64,000 nucleotides of DNA from UBA4285 sp050944355. Lineage in GTDB: Bacteria > Bacillota > Clostridia > Lachnospirales > Lachnospiraceae. Numbering within the stretch: the stretch's first letter is position 1; the number at the start of each line of letters is the position of its first letter. The notes under the pieces are model-generated. The model was given only the letters and a program-made list of their open reading frames with translations. It did not search any database and had not been told where the DNA came from. The translations under genes and the position numbers were made by a program. Positions 53,893 through 62,894 of the stretch are shown here, piece after piece. The stretch spans positions 62,001 through 126,000 of the forward strand of contig JBMNQX010000001.1 in the NCBI GenBank assembly GCA_050944355.1, read 5' to 3'.

Positions 53893-55257
53893 GTGCGCAA
53901 GAGAACTTTTAAAGGCGGAATCCATCCTTTTGAGGGGAAAGAGATGTCCAGGGAGCAGAAAACCGTAATGCTTCCGGCTGACTCTGAAATGGTGTTTCCG
54001 CTGTCTCAGTCGATCGGCGCGCCTTCAAAACCGGTTGTCTCAAAGGGCGACCGGGTGCTGCGGGGGCAGTTGATTGCAGAACCCGGTGGGTTTGTTTCGT
54101 CGGCAGTTCATTCCAGCGTTTCCGGAACGGTGAAGGCTATAGAGCCGAGAACACTGGCAACCGGTGGCAGATGTATGTCCATCGTGATCGAAAATGACGG
54201 AAAAGAAGAGAGCGCAGAAATGCACCCGATGAGTCTTGATTCTCTGTCGAAGGAAGAAATCCTGAAGAGAATCCGTGACGGCGGTGTTGTAGGCATGGGC
54301 GGCGCCGGATTCCCGACAGCTGTCAAACTGTCTCCCAAAAACCCGGACAAAATTGACACGATCATCGTCAACGGCGCTGAGTGTGAGCCGTATCTGACCA
54401 GTGATTTCAGGCGGATGCTTGAAGACGGTGAGGCACTTGTACAGGGGCTTCAGGTTATCCTGAAGCTTTTTGACAATGCTCACGGTTATTTTGCGATTGA
54501 GGCGAACAAACCGGAAGCCATCGCCCGCATGCAGGAGCTGACAAAGGGCATGGACCGGATCAGTGTTGTGCCTCTGAAAACGAAGTATCCGCAGGGCGGT
54601 GAGCGCACCATCATAAAGGCTGTGACCGGACGGGAACTGAACTCGAAACTGCTGCCGGCTGATGTCGGCGCCATTGTCGACAACGTCGATACTGTCTACG
54701 CCATCAAGTGCGCGGTTCTCGACGGAATGCCCCTGATGGAGCGTATCATCACGGTTACAGGCGACGGGGTCAAAAATCCGCAGAACTTCAGAGTCCATCT
54801 CGGAACAAGTTATGCTTCCGCGCTGAAGGCGGCCGGCGGACCCGTCGGAACACCTGAGAAATATATAAGCGGCGGGCCGATGATGGGATTTGCCATGTAC
54901 AGTCTTGATGTGCCTCTCATAAAAGGATCGTCCTGCCTTCTTGTCTTCAGGCAGGATCCAGTCAGCAAGCTGCAGGAGTCGGCGTGCATCAACTGCTGCC
55001 GGTGTTCGGACGGGTGCCCGGAAAGACTGCTTCCGTCGAAGCTCGCTGATTTCTCGGCGAGAGGCGACTTCGCTTCCTTTGAAAAATATCACGGACTGGA
55101 ATGCGTGGAGTGCGGCAGCTGCTCGTGGAGCTGTCCCGCCAAGCGTCCTCTGACGCAGCTGATCAAATCGGCGAGAAGACAGATTCTCGCTGAGAAGAAA
55201 AAGGCGGCGGCCGAGGCGCGGGCAAAAGCGCAGGCAGCCGGAAAGGCAGGCAAGTGA
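53893..55257 (+). CDS. rnfC: Rnf complex subunit RnfC
   Basis: 454 residues from a GTG with AGGAGG five bases upstream. NADH-oxidising peripheral subunit of the Rnf pump: FKGGIHPFEGKE start, barrel-sandwich domain (about 40-100), the VGMGGAGFPTAVKL FMN/NADH-binding stretch, NGAECEPYLTSDFR, and two [4Fe-4S] motifs CINCCRCSDGCPERL and CVECGSCSWSCPAKRPL, with an Ala/Lys-rich tail. First gene of rnfCDGEAB, all adjacent or overlapping, the order typical of Clostridia. Confidence 0.96.
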   Translation: MRKRTFKGGIHPFEGKEMSREQKTVMLPADSEMVFPLSQSIGAPSKPVVSKGDRVLRGQLIAEPGGFVSSAVHSSVSGTVKAIEPRTLATGGRCMSIVIENDGKEESAEMHPMSLDSLSKEEILKRIRDGGVVGMGGAGFPTAVKLSPKNPDKIDTIIVNGAECEPYLTSDFRRMLEDGEALVQGLQVILKLFDNAHGYFAIEANKPEAIARMQELTKGMDRISVVPLKTKYPQGGERTIIKAVTGRELNSKLLPADVGAIVDNVDTVYAIKCAVLDGMPLMERIITVTGDGVKNPQNFRVHLGTSYASALKAAGGPVGTPEKYISGGPMMGFAMYSLDVPLIKGSSCLLVFRQDPVSKLQESACINCCRCSDGCPERLLPSKLADFSARGDFASFEKYHGLECVECGSCSWSCPAKRPLTQLIKSARRQILAEKKKAAAEARAKAQAAGKAGK

Positions 55258-55259
55258 GA

Positions 55260-56237
55260 ATGGATGAATTTAACGTTTCAGCGAATCCGCATTTCCGGAG
55301 TCCGGTGACAACCGGATCCATCATGCGGGATGTCGTCCTGGCGCTGACGCCGGCCGCTTTCTTCGGCATCTACAATTTTGGTGTTTCCGCTCTGATTCGG
55401 ATTGTCGTGAGCATTGCGGCGTGCGTGTTCAGCGAATATATCTATGAAAAATGCATGAAGCTGCCGATCACCATCAGCGATTTTTCAGCCGTCGTGACGG
55501 GACTGCTGCTCGCAATGAACATTCCGTCGACATTGCCGATTCCGATGCTGATCGCCGGCGATGTTTTTGCGATCATCATCGTAAAACAGCTGTTTGGCGG
55601 AATCGGCCAGAACTTCATGAATCCGGCGCTCGCGGCCAGATGTTTTCTTCTGATTTCTTTTGCGTCGGACATGAATACGTTTGTGTACGACGGTGTCAGC
55701 AGCGCGACGCCGCTGGCGATCCTGAAACCGGGGGCGGACGCGGCAGGCGGAAGCGTGAGCCTGCTCTCGGAATTTCTCGGCACGACGGGCGGCACCATCG
55801 GCGAGACATCGGCTCTCTGCCTTCTGATCGGAGCCGCATATCTTCTGATCCGCAGAGAAATTTCATGGAGAATTCCGACGGCGTTCATCGGCACATTTGC
55901 CATCCTCACATTTTTCCTGGCACCGGGGCATTCCTTTGACATCTACTATGTCGCGCAGGAAATCTGCGGCGGCGGCATGATCCTCGGCGCATTCTTCATG
56001 GCAACGGACTATGTCACCAGCCCGGACACGCCGAACGGCAAGCTGATCTTCGGCGCCATTATCGGTCTCCTGACATTTATATTCCGTATGTACGGCGGAT
56101 CTTCGGAAGGCGTTTCCTATGCGATCATCTTCAGCAACCTGCTTGTTCCGCTGATCGAGCGCGCGACGATCCCGAAGCCGTTCGGGTACAGAAAGCCGGA
56201 AAAACAAAAGACGGCCGGAAAGGGGGCGCAGGCATGA
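55260..56237 (+). CDS. rnfD: Rnf complex subunit RnfD
   Basis: 325 residues from ATG 55260 (a GTG at 55254, overlapping the rnfC stop, is also possible). Membrane subunit of the NqrB/RnfD family with about nine or ten helices. The FMN-threonine motif reads SSATPLA (T150). It helps move Na+ or H+ outward. No separate ribosome site is obvious, so translation is likely coupled to rnfC. Confidence 0.94.
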   Translation: MDEFNVSANPHFRSPVTTGSIMRDVVLALTPAAFFGIYNFGVSALIRIVVSIAACVFSEYIYEKCMKLPITISDFSAVVTGLLLAMNIPSTLPIPMLIAGDVFAIIIVKQLFGGIGQNFMNPALAARCFLLISFASDMNTFVYDGVSSATPLAILKPGADAAGGSVSLLSEFLGTTGGTIGETSALCLLIGAAYLLIRREISWRIPTAFIGTFAILTFFLAPGHSFDIYYVAQEICGGGMILGAFFMATDYVTSPDTPNGKLIFGAIIGLLTFIFRMYGGSSEGVSYAIIFSNLLVPLIERATIPKPFGYRKPEKQKTAGKGAQA

Positions 56238-56890
56238 AGAATTCTATCGTAAAAGATGCGATGCGGCTCTTCGTCATTACGCTGATTTCGGGCATCGTTC
56301 TGGGGTTTTTCTATGATCTGACCAAAGAGCCGATCGCGGCGCAGGAAGAAAAGACGCAGATGGAAGCCTATCAGGCTGTTCTCCCGGACGCTGACACATA
56401 TGAAGAGGCTTCGGACAGTTCGTATGCGGCGGATATCGAATCGACGATGCAGCCGCTCCTCGACGAGGCAGGCTATACAAGCGATTCCATCACCGGCCTG
56501 GTAATTGCGTCAAAGTCCGGGACATACGCCGGCGTTGTGCTGACTGTCACGGCGCACGACGGATACGGCGGCGACATTGAATTTTCTGTCGGAATTCTGC
56601 CGGACGGAACAATCAACGGCATTTCGATTCTTTCGATTTCCGAGACGGCCGGTCTTGGAATGAGGGCCAAGACGGACCCGACTTTCCTGTCGCAGTGGGT
56701 CGGCACAAATCAGGAAAGTTACGAGCTTGTGAAGAGCGGGGGCGATCCGGCGAGTGGCACGGTTGACGCTATCAGTGGATCGACCATAACGTCGGAGGCT
56801 TTTCAGCGCGGCATAAACGCGGCGCTTGTCGCGTTCCGCAGTCTGCAGGAGAATTCAGTTTCTACGGCGGGAGGTGTTACTATTGGCTGA
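56234..56890 (+). CDS. rnfG: Rnf complex subunit RnfG
   Basis: 218 residues. One N-terminal membrane helix (about 12-30), then an FMN-binding domain exposed outside with the covalent site SGSTIT (T184) in the S(T)GAT-like motif, plus GIKVLSISETAGLGMRA-type sequence (GISILSISETAGLG). Attachment of FMN needs an ApbE transferase, which is not in the window. Start ATG overlaps rnfD by 4 bases, preceded by AAAGGGGG. Confidence 0.94.
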   Translation: MKNSIVKDAMRLFVITLISGIVLGFFYDLTKEPIAAQEEKTQMEAYQAVLPDADTYEEASDSSYAADIESTMQPLLDEAGYTSDSITGLVIASKSGTYAGVVLTVTAHDGYGGDIEFSVGILPDGTINGISILSISETAGLGMRAKTDPTFLSQWVGTNQESYELVKSGGDPASGTVDAISGSTITSEAFQRGINAALVAFRSLQENSVSTAGGVTIG

Positions 56891-57560
56891 CAAGAAACCA
56901 TCGATTGCTTCCCAGGGCGGGGAGCGCCTGTATAACGGCATAATTAAAGAAAACCCGACACTTGTCCTGATTCTGGGCATGTGCCCGACACTGGCGGTCA
57001 CGACGTCCGCGCTGAACGGACTCGGCATGGGGCTTTCGACGACCGTCGTGCTGGTTCTTTCAAACACACTGATTTCGATGCTCCGCAAGTTCATTCCGGA
57101 CCGCGTCCGGATGCCTTCCTACATCGTAATTGTGGCATCTCTTGTGACGGTTGTGCAGTTTCTGCTGGAAGCCTATGTACCGGATCTGTATGACTCGCTC
57201 GGCATCTATATTCCGCTGATCGTCGTAAACTGCATTATTCTCGGCCGCGCCGAGGCGTATGCCTCCAAGAATCCGGTGTTCCCGTCCCTGATGGACGGTC
57301 TCGGAATGGGACTTGGATTTACACTGTCCCTGACGATTCTCGGCATGGTCCGGGAGCTGCTCGGCTCCGGAACATTTCTTTCCAACGGTTCCACAGCTGT
57401 CTTCACTATTCCGGAATCCGTCTACACGCCGGCCAACATTTTCATCCTGGCGCCGGGCGCCTTTCTGGTGCTGGCGATGATCATCGCGATCCGCAACCGT
57501 GTGATCCGCAAGAACAACGAAAAAAAGCTGCGTAAGAGCGGAGAGGGGAGTGCACAATGA
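56883..57560 (+). CDS. rnfE: Rnf complex subunit RnfE
   Basis: 225 residues from a TTG at 56883, chosen because GGGAGGTG lies seven bases upstream; a longer frame to 56826 lies within rnfG. Six membrane helices and the family pattern NPTLVLILGMCPTLAVTTSALNG, LIVVNCIILGRAEAYASKNP, GLGFTLSLTILGMVRE. It overlaps the end of rnfG by 8 bases and the start of rnfA by 4. Confidence 0.95.
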   Translation: MADKKPSIASQGGERLYNGIIKENPTLVLILGMCPTLAVTTSALNGLGMGLSTTVVLVLSNTLISMLRKFIPDRVRMPSYIVIVASLVTVVQFLLEAYVPDLYDSLGIYIPLIVVNCIILGRAEAYASKNPVFPSLMDGLGMGLGFTLSLTILGMVRELLGSGTFLSNGSTAVFTIPESVYTPANIFILAPGAFLVLAMIIAIRNRVIRKNNEKKLRKSGEGSAQ

Positions 57561-58129
57561 ATCTTCTTGTTATTGCAGTCAGCGCGGCGCTTGTAAACAA
57601 CGTCGTACTCAGCCGGTTCCTCGGCCTCTGCCCGTTTCTGGGCGTCTCGAAATCACTCAAGACGGCTGCCGGCATGGGGGTGGCTGTCATCGCGGTCGTG
57701 ACGGTATCCTCGGCGATCTGCAGCCTGCTGTACGATTTTCTGCTGGTTCCGCTCGATCTCGTTTATCTGAACACCATCGTGTTCATTCTCATCATCGCGG
57801 CACTGGTTCAGTTCGTCGAGATGGTTCTCAAGAAAAAGAGCCATGCGCTGTATGAGGCGCTTGGCGTGTATCTTCCTCTTATCACCACGAACTGCTGCGT
57901 ACTCGGCACGGCTCTGACAAATGTGCAGGACGGCTATGGCTTTGCGGAATCCGTGGTAAATGGTTTTGGCACGTCCCTCGGTTTCTGCATCTCGATCATC
58001 CTGATGGCCGGAATCCGCGAGAAAATCCGTTACAACAATGTTCCGAAAAGTTTCAGGGGAATGCCGATTGTGCTGATCACGGCCGGCCTTATGTCCATTG
58101 CGTTTTTCGGATTTTCCGGAATCATGTAA
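57557..58129 (+). CDS. rnfA: Rnf complex subunit RnfA
   Basis: 190 residues, six membrane helices, homologous and topologically inverted to RnfE: VNNVVLSRFLGLCPFLGVSK start, TTNCCVLGTALTN and FGTSLGFCISIILMAGIREKI. The cysteines in LCPFLG and TNCC hold the membrane [2Fe-2S] cluster with RnfE. GAGGGGA before the ATG, which overlaps the rnfE stop (ATGA). Confidence 0.96.
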   Translation: MNLLVIAVSAALVNNVVLSRFLGLCPFLGVSKSLKTAAGMGVAVIAVVTVSSAICSLLYDFLLVPLDLVYLNTIVFILIIAALVQFVEMVLKKKSHALYEALGVYLPLITTNCCVLGTALTNVQDGYGFAESVVNGFGTSLGFCISIILMAGIREKIRYNNVPKSFRGMPIVLITAGLMSIAFFGFSGIM

Positions 58130-58165
58130 TGGCGGCTGTGCGGTGAGAAAAGTCAGGAGAATTGT

Positions 58166-58960
58166 ATGAACGGAATTATCATTGCGGCCGTCGTGGTCGG
58201 CGGCATCGGACTGGCGCTTGGCTTCTTCCTGAGCATCATGGGCAAGAAGTTTGAGGTGCCGGTCGATGAAAAAGAAGCGAAAGTCAGGGAACTTCTTCCC
58301 GGCAACAACTGCGGCGGATGCGGCTTCGCGGGGTGCGATGCCTGCGCAAAGGCTATCGCGGCGGGCGAGGCGCCGGTTTCAGCCTGCCCGGTCGGCGGCG
58401 CGCCGGTTGCCAAACAGATCGCGCAGGTGATGGGCAGCTCCGCCGGCGACATGAAGCGGATGACCGCCTGGGTGCGCTGTGCCGGAGACTGTGACAAGGC
58501 CCCGGAAAAGTACAAATATTCAGGCGTGGAAGACTGCTCTGTCATGCCGTTTCTGCCGGACGGAGGTCCGAAGACCTGCACGTACGGATGCCTTGGATTC
58601 GGCAGCTGCGTGAAGGCCTGTGAATTTGACGCGATTCACGTCGTCAACGGAGTCGCGAAAGTTGACAGAGACAAGTGCAAGGCGTGCGGAAAATGCGTCG
58701 CCGCCTGCCCGAGACACCTGATCAGTCTGGTCCCCTATGACAATAAATACACAGTGGACTGCTTCTCAAAGGACAAGGGCAAAGACGTGATGGCGGCCTG
58801 CAAGGCCGGCTGCATCGGCTGCGGCATCTGTGAGAAGAACTGCCCGGCCGACGCGATTCACGTGACCGACAATCTTGCGGCCATCGACTATGACAAATGC
58901 AAAAACTGCGGAATCTGTGCTTCAAAGTGCCCGAGAAAGATTATTGAGGCGCGCTTCTGA
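58166..58960 (+). CDS. rnfB: Rnf complex subunit RnfB (ferredoxin-oxidising)
   Basis: 264 residues. N-terminal membrane helix (about 3-22), then a Fe-S domain with NNCGGCGFAGCDACA and SACPVGG, a second CAGDC...CTYGCLGFGSCVKAC set, and two [4Fe-4S] ferredoxin motifs CKACGKCVAACP and CIGCGICEKNCP plus CKNCGICASKCP. It takes electrons from reduced ferredoxin into the pump. CAGGAG before the ATG; 36 bases after rnfA. Confidence 0.96.
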   Translation: MNGIIIAAVVVGGIGLALGFFLSIMGKKFEVPVDEKEAKVRELLPGNNCGGCGFAGCDACAKAIAAGEAPVSACPVGGAPVAKQIAQVMGSSAGDMKRMTAWVRCAGDCDKAPEKYKYSGVEDCSVMPFLPDGGPKTCTYGCLGFGSCVKACEFDAIHVVNGVAKVDRDKCKACGKCVAACPRHLISLVPYDNKYTVDCFSKDKGKDVMAACKAGCIGCGICEKNCPADAIHVTDNLAAIDYDKCKNCGICASKCPRKIIEARF

Positions 58961-58971
58961 GCAGCAGCTGA

Positions 58972-59382
58972 ATGTCAATGAGGAATACTTCGGTAAAAAT
59001 TTTCAGGCGTGCAGATCTGATATTGATTTTAATCGTTGCCGCCATAATTGCGGCGGCGGCCATGATTCTGGCCGGGCATCAGATGCTGGCGCTCCCCGGC
59101 GGCAGTTCGGGCTCGCAGGTGGAGATTACGCAGGACGGCGAGACGACGCATCTGCCGTTAAGTCAGGATACGACAATGGTTCTGAGCTCAGACTCGGGCG
59201 GGACGAACACGCTTGTTGTCAAAAACGGAGAAGTGTGGATATCAGAGGCCGACTGTCCGGATCAGATCTGTGTTAAAATGGGCTCGATAAGCCGGACCGG
59301 TCAGACGATTGTCTGTATGCCTCACCAGCTGGTCATCCGGATTATATCCGAAGACCAGGAAATTGACGGAGAAGTACAGTGA
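58972..59382 (+). CDS. NusG domain II-containing membrane protein
   Basis: 136 residues. One N-terminal membrane helix (about 16-38), then an exported NusG-domain-II-like beta domain with EVWISEADCPDQICVKMGSIS and IVCMPHQLVIRI. Such proteins commonly lie downstream of Rnf genes with the Gx transporter gene; no function is established. Two ATGs (58972, 58978) are possible; neither has a good ribosome site, suggesting coupling to rnfB. Confidence 0.87.
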   Translation: MSMRNTSVKIFRRADLILILIVAAIIAAAAMILAGHQMLALPGGSSGSQVEITQDGETTHLPLSQDTTMVLSSDSGGTNTLVVKNGEVWISEADCPDQICVKMGSISRTGQTIVCMPHQLVIRIISEDQEIDGEVQ

Positions 59383-59888
59383 GAGACAGTAAGGTACAGA
59401 GAATGGTAACGGCAGCTCTTTTTACGGGAGCTGCCATTCTTTTTGGATATGTGGAGACACTTCTGCCCATTCCGCTGCCGGTGCCCGGCATGAAGCTGGG
59501 GCTTGCCAATATTGCTATACTTGCGGTACTTTATACGCAAGGTTCCGGCATGGCTGTGGCGGTCGACATTGTCAGGATCGTCCTCAACGGCCTCCTTTTT
59601 ACAGGGCTGTACAGTTTTTTGTTCAGTCTTGCGGGCGGAGCCGTGAGCCTTCTGGTCATGATCCTGCTTAAGAGAACCGGAAAATTCGGAATGACCGGCG
59701 TCTCTGTCGCCGGCGCCGTGTCGCATCAGTTCGGACAGATTCTCGTTGCCATTCCGCTCCTCGGCAGTGACGCTGTCGCAGGACTGTTTCCGATTCTGGG
59801 GGCCTTTGCCATCGGGACGGGACTTGTCATCGGGCTGACTTCGGCCGAGCTGATCCGGCATCTGTCGTTTAACAAAGAGAAAGTGTAA
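59379..59888 (+). CDS. Gx transporter family protein (HepT component-I-like)
   Basis: 169 residues from a GTG overlapping the previous stop by 4 bases, with GGAG upstream. Five or six membrane helices, and the family pattern GYVETLLPIPLPVPGMKLGLANIAILAVLY. Often annotated as heptaprenyl diphosphate synthase subunit I, but the membrane fold resembles ECF-type substrate-binding proteins. It ends one base into the VWA-like gene. Confidence 0.88.
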   Translation: MRDSKVQRMVTAALFTGAAILFGYVETLLPIPLPVPGMKLGLANIAILAVLYTQGSGMAVAVDIVRIVLNGLLFTGLYSFLFSLAGGAVSLLVMILLKRTGKFGMTGVSVAGAVSHQFGQILVAIPLLGSDAVAGLFPILGAFAIGTGLVIGLTSAELIRHLSFNKEKV

Positions 59889-61300
59889 TGGGGAAAGACA
59901 GAATTCAAAAGGAAGAAGAACTGGCGTCTGAAATCATCAGCTTTGTCCGGGACAGCACCGCGGCGCAGCGGCCGTACCTGAACAGAGCCCTTTTTCGTAT
60001 GCCTGTTAAGTTCCGGGAGGACAAGCGGGGCGACAAAGCACTCAAAAAAGAAAACACATTCGGCCTGGCGACGGACGGTGTGACGATTCAGCTGCCGGCA
60101 GCCTGGGCCGTCGAGACATTTGAAAAAAATGAAAATCTCGTCTTCCGTACTTATCTGCACATGCTGTTTCACTGCCTGTACACACATCCGTTTCAGTACA
60201 GTATGCTGGATCTGTCTGCCTGGGACTTTGCTTCCGACGCGGCCGTGGAAAGCAGACTGTTTTCGACAGGAATCGCGGACAGCTGGCCGCTTGAGACAGA
60301 TGAAGAAGAAAAAATGTTTCTGAGCCGCCTTTCGTCTTCCGTACAGGATGAGGATTTACAGGCCGAAAAAATCTACCATTATCTGGTACGCCACGAAAAA
60401 GAGGCAAAACAGCTGTACGCGGAAGGCGCCGTTTTGAAACGGGATCTTCATTATCTCTGGCTCTCGGAGGACAAGAACGTCCGCATCCGCTATACGAACA
60501 AAGCCGGGACACAGATCGAAAACATGGACCCCGGCAAACAGTGGAACGAAGTGCGTTCAAGCGTATCCATGTTAAATGACGCCACGAAGCCGCGCATGGG
60601 CAAGGGCGGAGGAAACGCGCATTTTCATCTGCGCAATCTGTATCCGGACGACCGGAAGTACAGCGATCTCCTGAATAAATTTGCCAGGATGACGGAAGAA
60701 GTCCACATCAACATGGATGAGTTTGACTATATATATTATACGTATGGCATGAAGCTGTACGGCAATATACCTCTGATCGAGCCGCTCGAGTATCGGGAAG
60801 CGAGAAAGATACGCGATTTCGTGATTGCGATCGACACGTCAGGCTCTTGTCAGGGCAGTGTTGTGAGAGGATTTCTGCACCGCACATACTCGATCATCCG
60901 GAACTCGGACGTGTTTTTCCGTCACATGAATCTGCACATTCTGCAGTGCGACTGCGCCATTCAGAGCGACGCAAAAATCATGAGTCTGGAAGAGCTCGAC
61001 GAGTACTGCCGCGACATCGAAATAAAGGGTGCCGGCGGCACAGATTTCAGGCCGGTGTTCGATTATGTCGCGAAGCTCAAAGAAGAAGGTGAATTCACGG
61101 ATCTGAGGGGCCTTCTGTATTTCACGGACGGTGTCGGGAGATTCCCCGACAAGGCGCCGTCCTTTCACACAGGATTCGTGTTTTTAAAAGGGAAAATGGC
61201 GATTCCGGATGTGCCGGCGTGGGCCGAGAAAATTGTGATGGACCGGGACGCTCTGGCGGACGACGATCCGGACAGAAAACAGACGGGGTTCGGAATCTGA
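59888..61300 (+). CDS. VWA-like protein with degenerate metallopeptidase domain (DUF2201 type)
   Basis: 470 residues. The N-terminal part resembles the putative metallopeptidase domain, but the HExxH helix reads HMLFHCLYTH (H91, H95, H100), keeping possible metal ligands and losing the catalytic glutamate. The C-terminal part is a von Willebrand A-like fold with a complete metal site: DTSGS (316-320), T385 in GAGGTDF and D414 in FTDGVG. No signal peptide. Such proteins pair with MoxR ATPases, and one follows 46 bases downstream. The start shares a base with the stop of the Gx gene. Confidence 0.85.
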   Translation: MGKDRIQKEEELASEIISFVRDSTAAQRPYLNRALFRMPVKFREDKRGDKALKKENTFGLATDGVTIQLPAAWAVETFEKNENLVFRTYLHMLFHCLYTHPFQYSMLDLSAWDFASDAAVESRLFSTGIADSWPLETDEEEKMFLSRLSSSVQDEDLQAEKIYHYLVRHEKEAKQLYAEGAVLKRDLHYLWLSEDKNVRIRYTNKAGTQIENMDPGKQWNEVRSSVSMLNDATKPRMGKGGGNAHFHLRNLYPDDRKYSDLLNKFARMTEEVHINMDEFDYIYYTYGMKLYGNIPLIEPLEYREARKIRDFVIAIDTSGSCQGSVVRGFLHRTYSIIRNSDVFFRHMNLHILQCDCAIQSDAKIMSLEELDEYCRDIEIKGAGGTDFRPVFDYVAKLKEEGEFTDLRGLLYFTDGVGRFPDKAPSFHTGFVFLKGKMAIPDVPAWAEKIVMDRDALADDDPDRKQTGFGI

Positions 61301-61346
61301 CATACGCTCAAAACCGCGCATGACAAATGAGGGAAAGGTTGCATAT

Positions 61347-62894
61347 ATGGATATTCAGCAGGCTAAGGAACAAATCAAGCGGGCCGTCAAAATTTATCTG
61401 ATGAAAGATGAGTTCGGAAATTACCGGATTCCGATTCAGGAGCAGCGACCGATTTTTCTGGTTGGGGCTCCGGGCATCGGCAAAACGGCCATTATGGCTC
61501 AGATCGCGCAGGAGATGGGGATTTCTCTTGTGCCGTATTCTATGACGCATCACACGAGACAGAGCGCACTTGGACTGCCGATGATCGTGAAGAAAGAGTA
61601 CGGCGGGAAACCGTATGAGATTTCCGAGTACACGCTGAGTGAAATCATAGCGTCCGTCTACGAGGCCATGGAAAAGAGCGGCAAGAAAGAGGGAATTCTG
61701 TTTCTGGACGAAATCAACTGCGTGTCCGAGACACTCGCCCCATCCATGCTGCAGTTCCTTCAGTACAAGACATTCGGCAATCACCAGGTCCCGGACGGCT
61801 GGGTAGTTGTGACGGCCGGCAATCCGCCGGAGTACAACCGCGCCGTACGCGAATTTGACATTGTGACGCTGGACCGCCTGAAGGTCATTGAGACAGAGCC
61901 GAATTACGGCGCGTGGCGCACGTGGGCGCTCGATGCGGCGGTGCATCGCGCCATCATCAGTTATCTCGATATCCACCGCGACAATTTCTACCGCATTGAG
62001 AACACCGGAAAGGGCCGCACCTACGTGACAGCCCGCGGCTGGGAGGATCTGTCGCAGGCCATGAAGCTTTATGAAGAGGCGGGCTTTCCGGTCGATGAAG
62101 ATCTGATCAGTCAGTACATCCGCAACGAGCGCATCTGCGCGGACTTTGGCTCATATTACCGCCTGTATCACAAATACGGCGAGGATTATCATGTTCAGGA
62201 CATTCTGGCCGGCAAGGCGGACGACGAGGTGATCCGGCGCGCAAAAGAGGCCGGATTTGATGAGAAGATGACTCTGATCGGCCTGCTCCTCGACGCCCTG
62301 ACACCGGCGCTGCACGCCGAGGTCATGACGGAGGATGCGCTTCGCGACCTGCACGGGCCGCTCGAAGAAGTGAAAGCGGAAGCCGGAAATGATGAGGATG
62401 CCGGTGCCATCACCGGTAAGCTTGACAGCCTGGCCGCTGACATCAGGAAAGAACAGGAAGCCGACGAGGCCGGCAGAACTCTGAGCGGCACGGCAAGACA
62501 GGCGGGAGAGTACAAAAAGCGCTTCCTGCGCGCGCTCGCCGACGAAATCCGCAAGGAAGAAATCGGGAAAGCCTCTTCGGCCTGGGAACTCATCCGTTCC
62601 GAGTACGGAAAGCGGGTAAAGGCAATGAGCGAGTCAGCCGCCACCGTCAAAAATGAGCTCGACAACATCTTCTCATTTGCCGAGAAGGCATTTGGCAAGA
62701 GCGATGAAATGCTTGTGCTCGTGACCGATCTTTCCGCTTCGGCCGAGGCTGCCCGATTCATTTCGCGCCACGGCTGCGCCGGGTACTATGAATACAGCCG
62801 GCAGTTCATGCTGTACGAGCGGAGCCGCACGCTGCGCGATGAAATCCGCAGGTTCAACAGCGAGAACGACAAGGCAGAAGGACTTGAGATCTGA
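61347..62894 (+). CDS. MoxR-type AAA+ ATPase with long C-terminal extension
   Basis: 515 residues. AAA+ core in about 1-290: Walker A GAPGIGKT (40-47), Walker B GILFLDEIN (D121, E122), VVTAGNPPEYN sensor-1 region and LDRLKVIE. A mostly alpha-helical extension of about 220 residues follows, richer in Ala/Glu/Lys, with no recognised domain. MoxR ATPases remodel or activate VWA-domain partners, matching the preceding gene. The start at 61347 has GGGAAAGG upstream; ATG 61320 lacks one. Its stop overlaps the next ATG. Confidence 0.88.
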   Translation: MDIQQAKEQIKRAVKIYLMKDEFGNYRIPIQEQRPIFLVGAPGIGKTAIMAQIAQEMGISLVPYSMTHHTRQSALGLPMIVKKEYGGKPYEISEYTLSEIIASVYEAMEKSGKKEGILFLDEINCVSETLAPSMLQFLQYKTFGNHQVPDGWVVVTAGNPPEYNRAVREFDIVTLDRLKVIETEPNYGAWRTWALDAAVHRAIISYLDIHRDNFYRIENTGKGRTYVTARGWEDLSQAMKLYEEAGFPVDEDLISQYIRNERICADFGSYYRLYHKYGEDYHVQDILAGKADDEVIRRAKEAGFDEKMTLIGLLLDALTPALHAEVMTEDALRDLHGPLEEVKAEAGNDEDAGAITGKLDSLAADIRKEQEADEAGRTLSGTARQAGEYKKRFLRALADEIRKEEIGKASSAWELIRSEYGKRVKAMSESAATVKNELDNIFSFAEKAFGKSDEMLVLVTDLSASAEAARFISRHGCAGYYEYSRQFMLYERSRTLRDEIRRFNSENDKAEGLEI

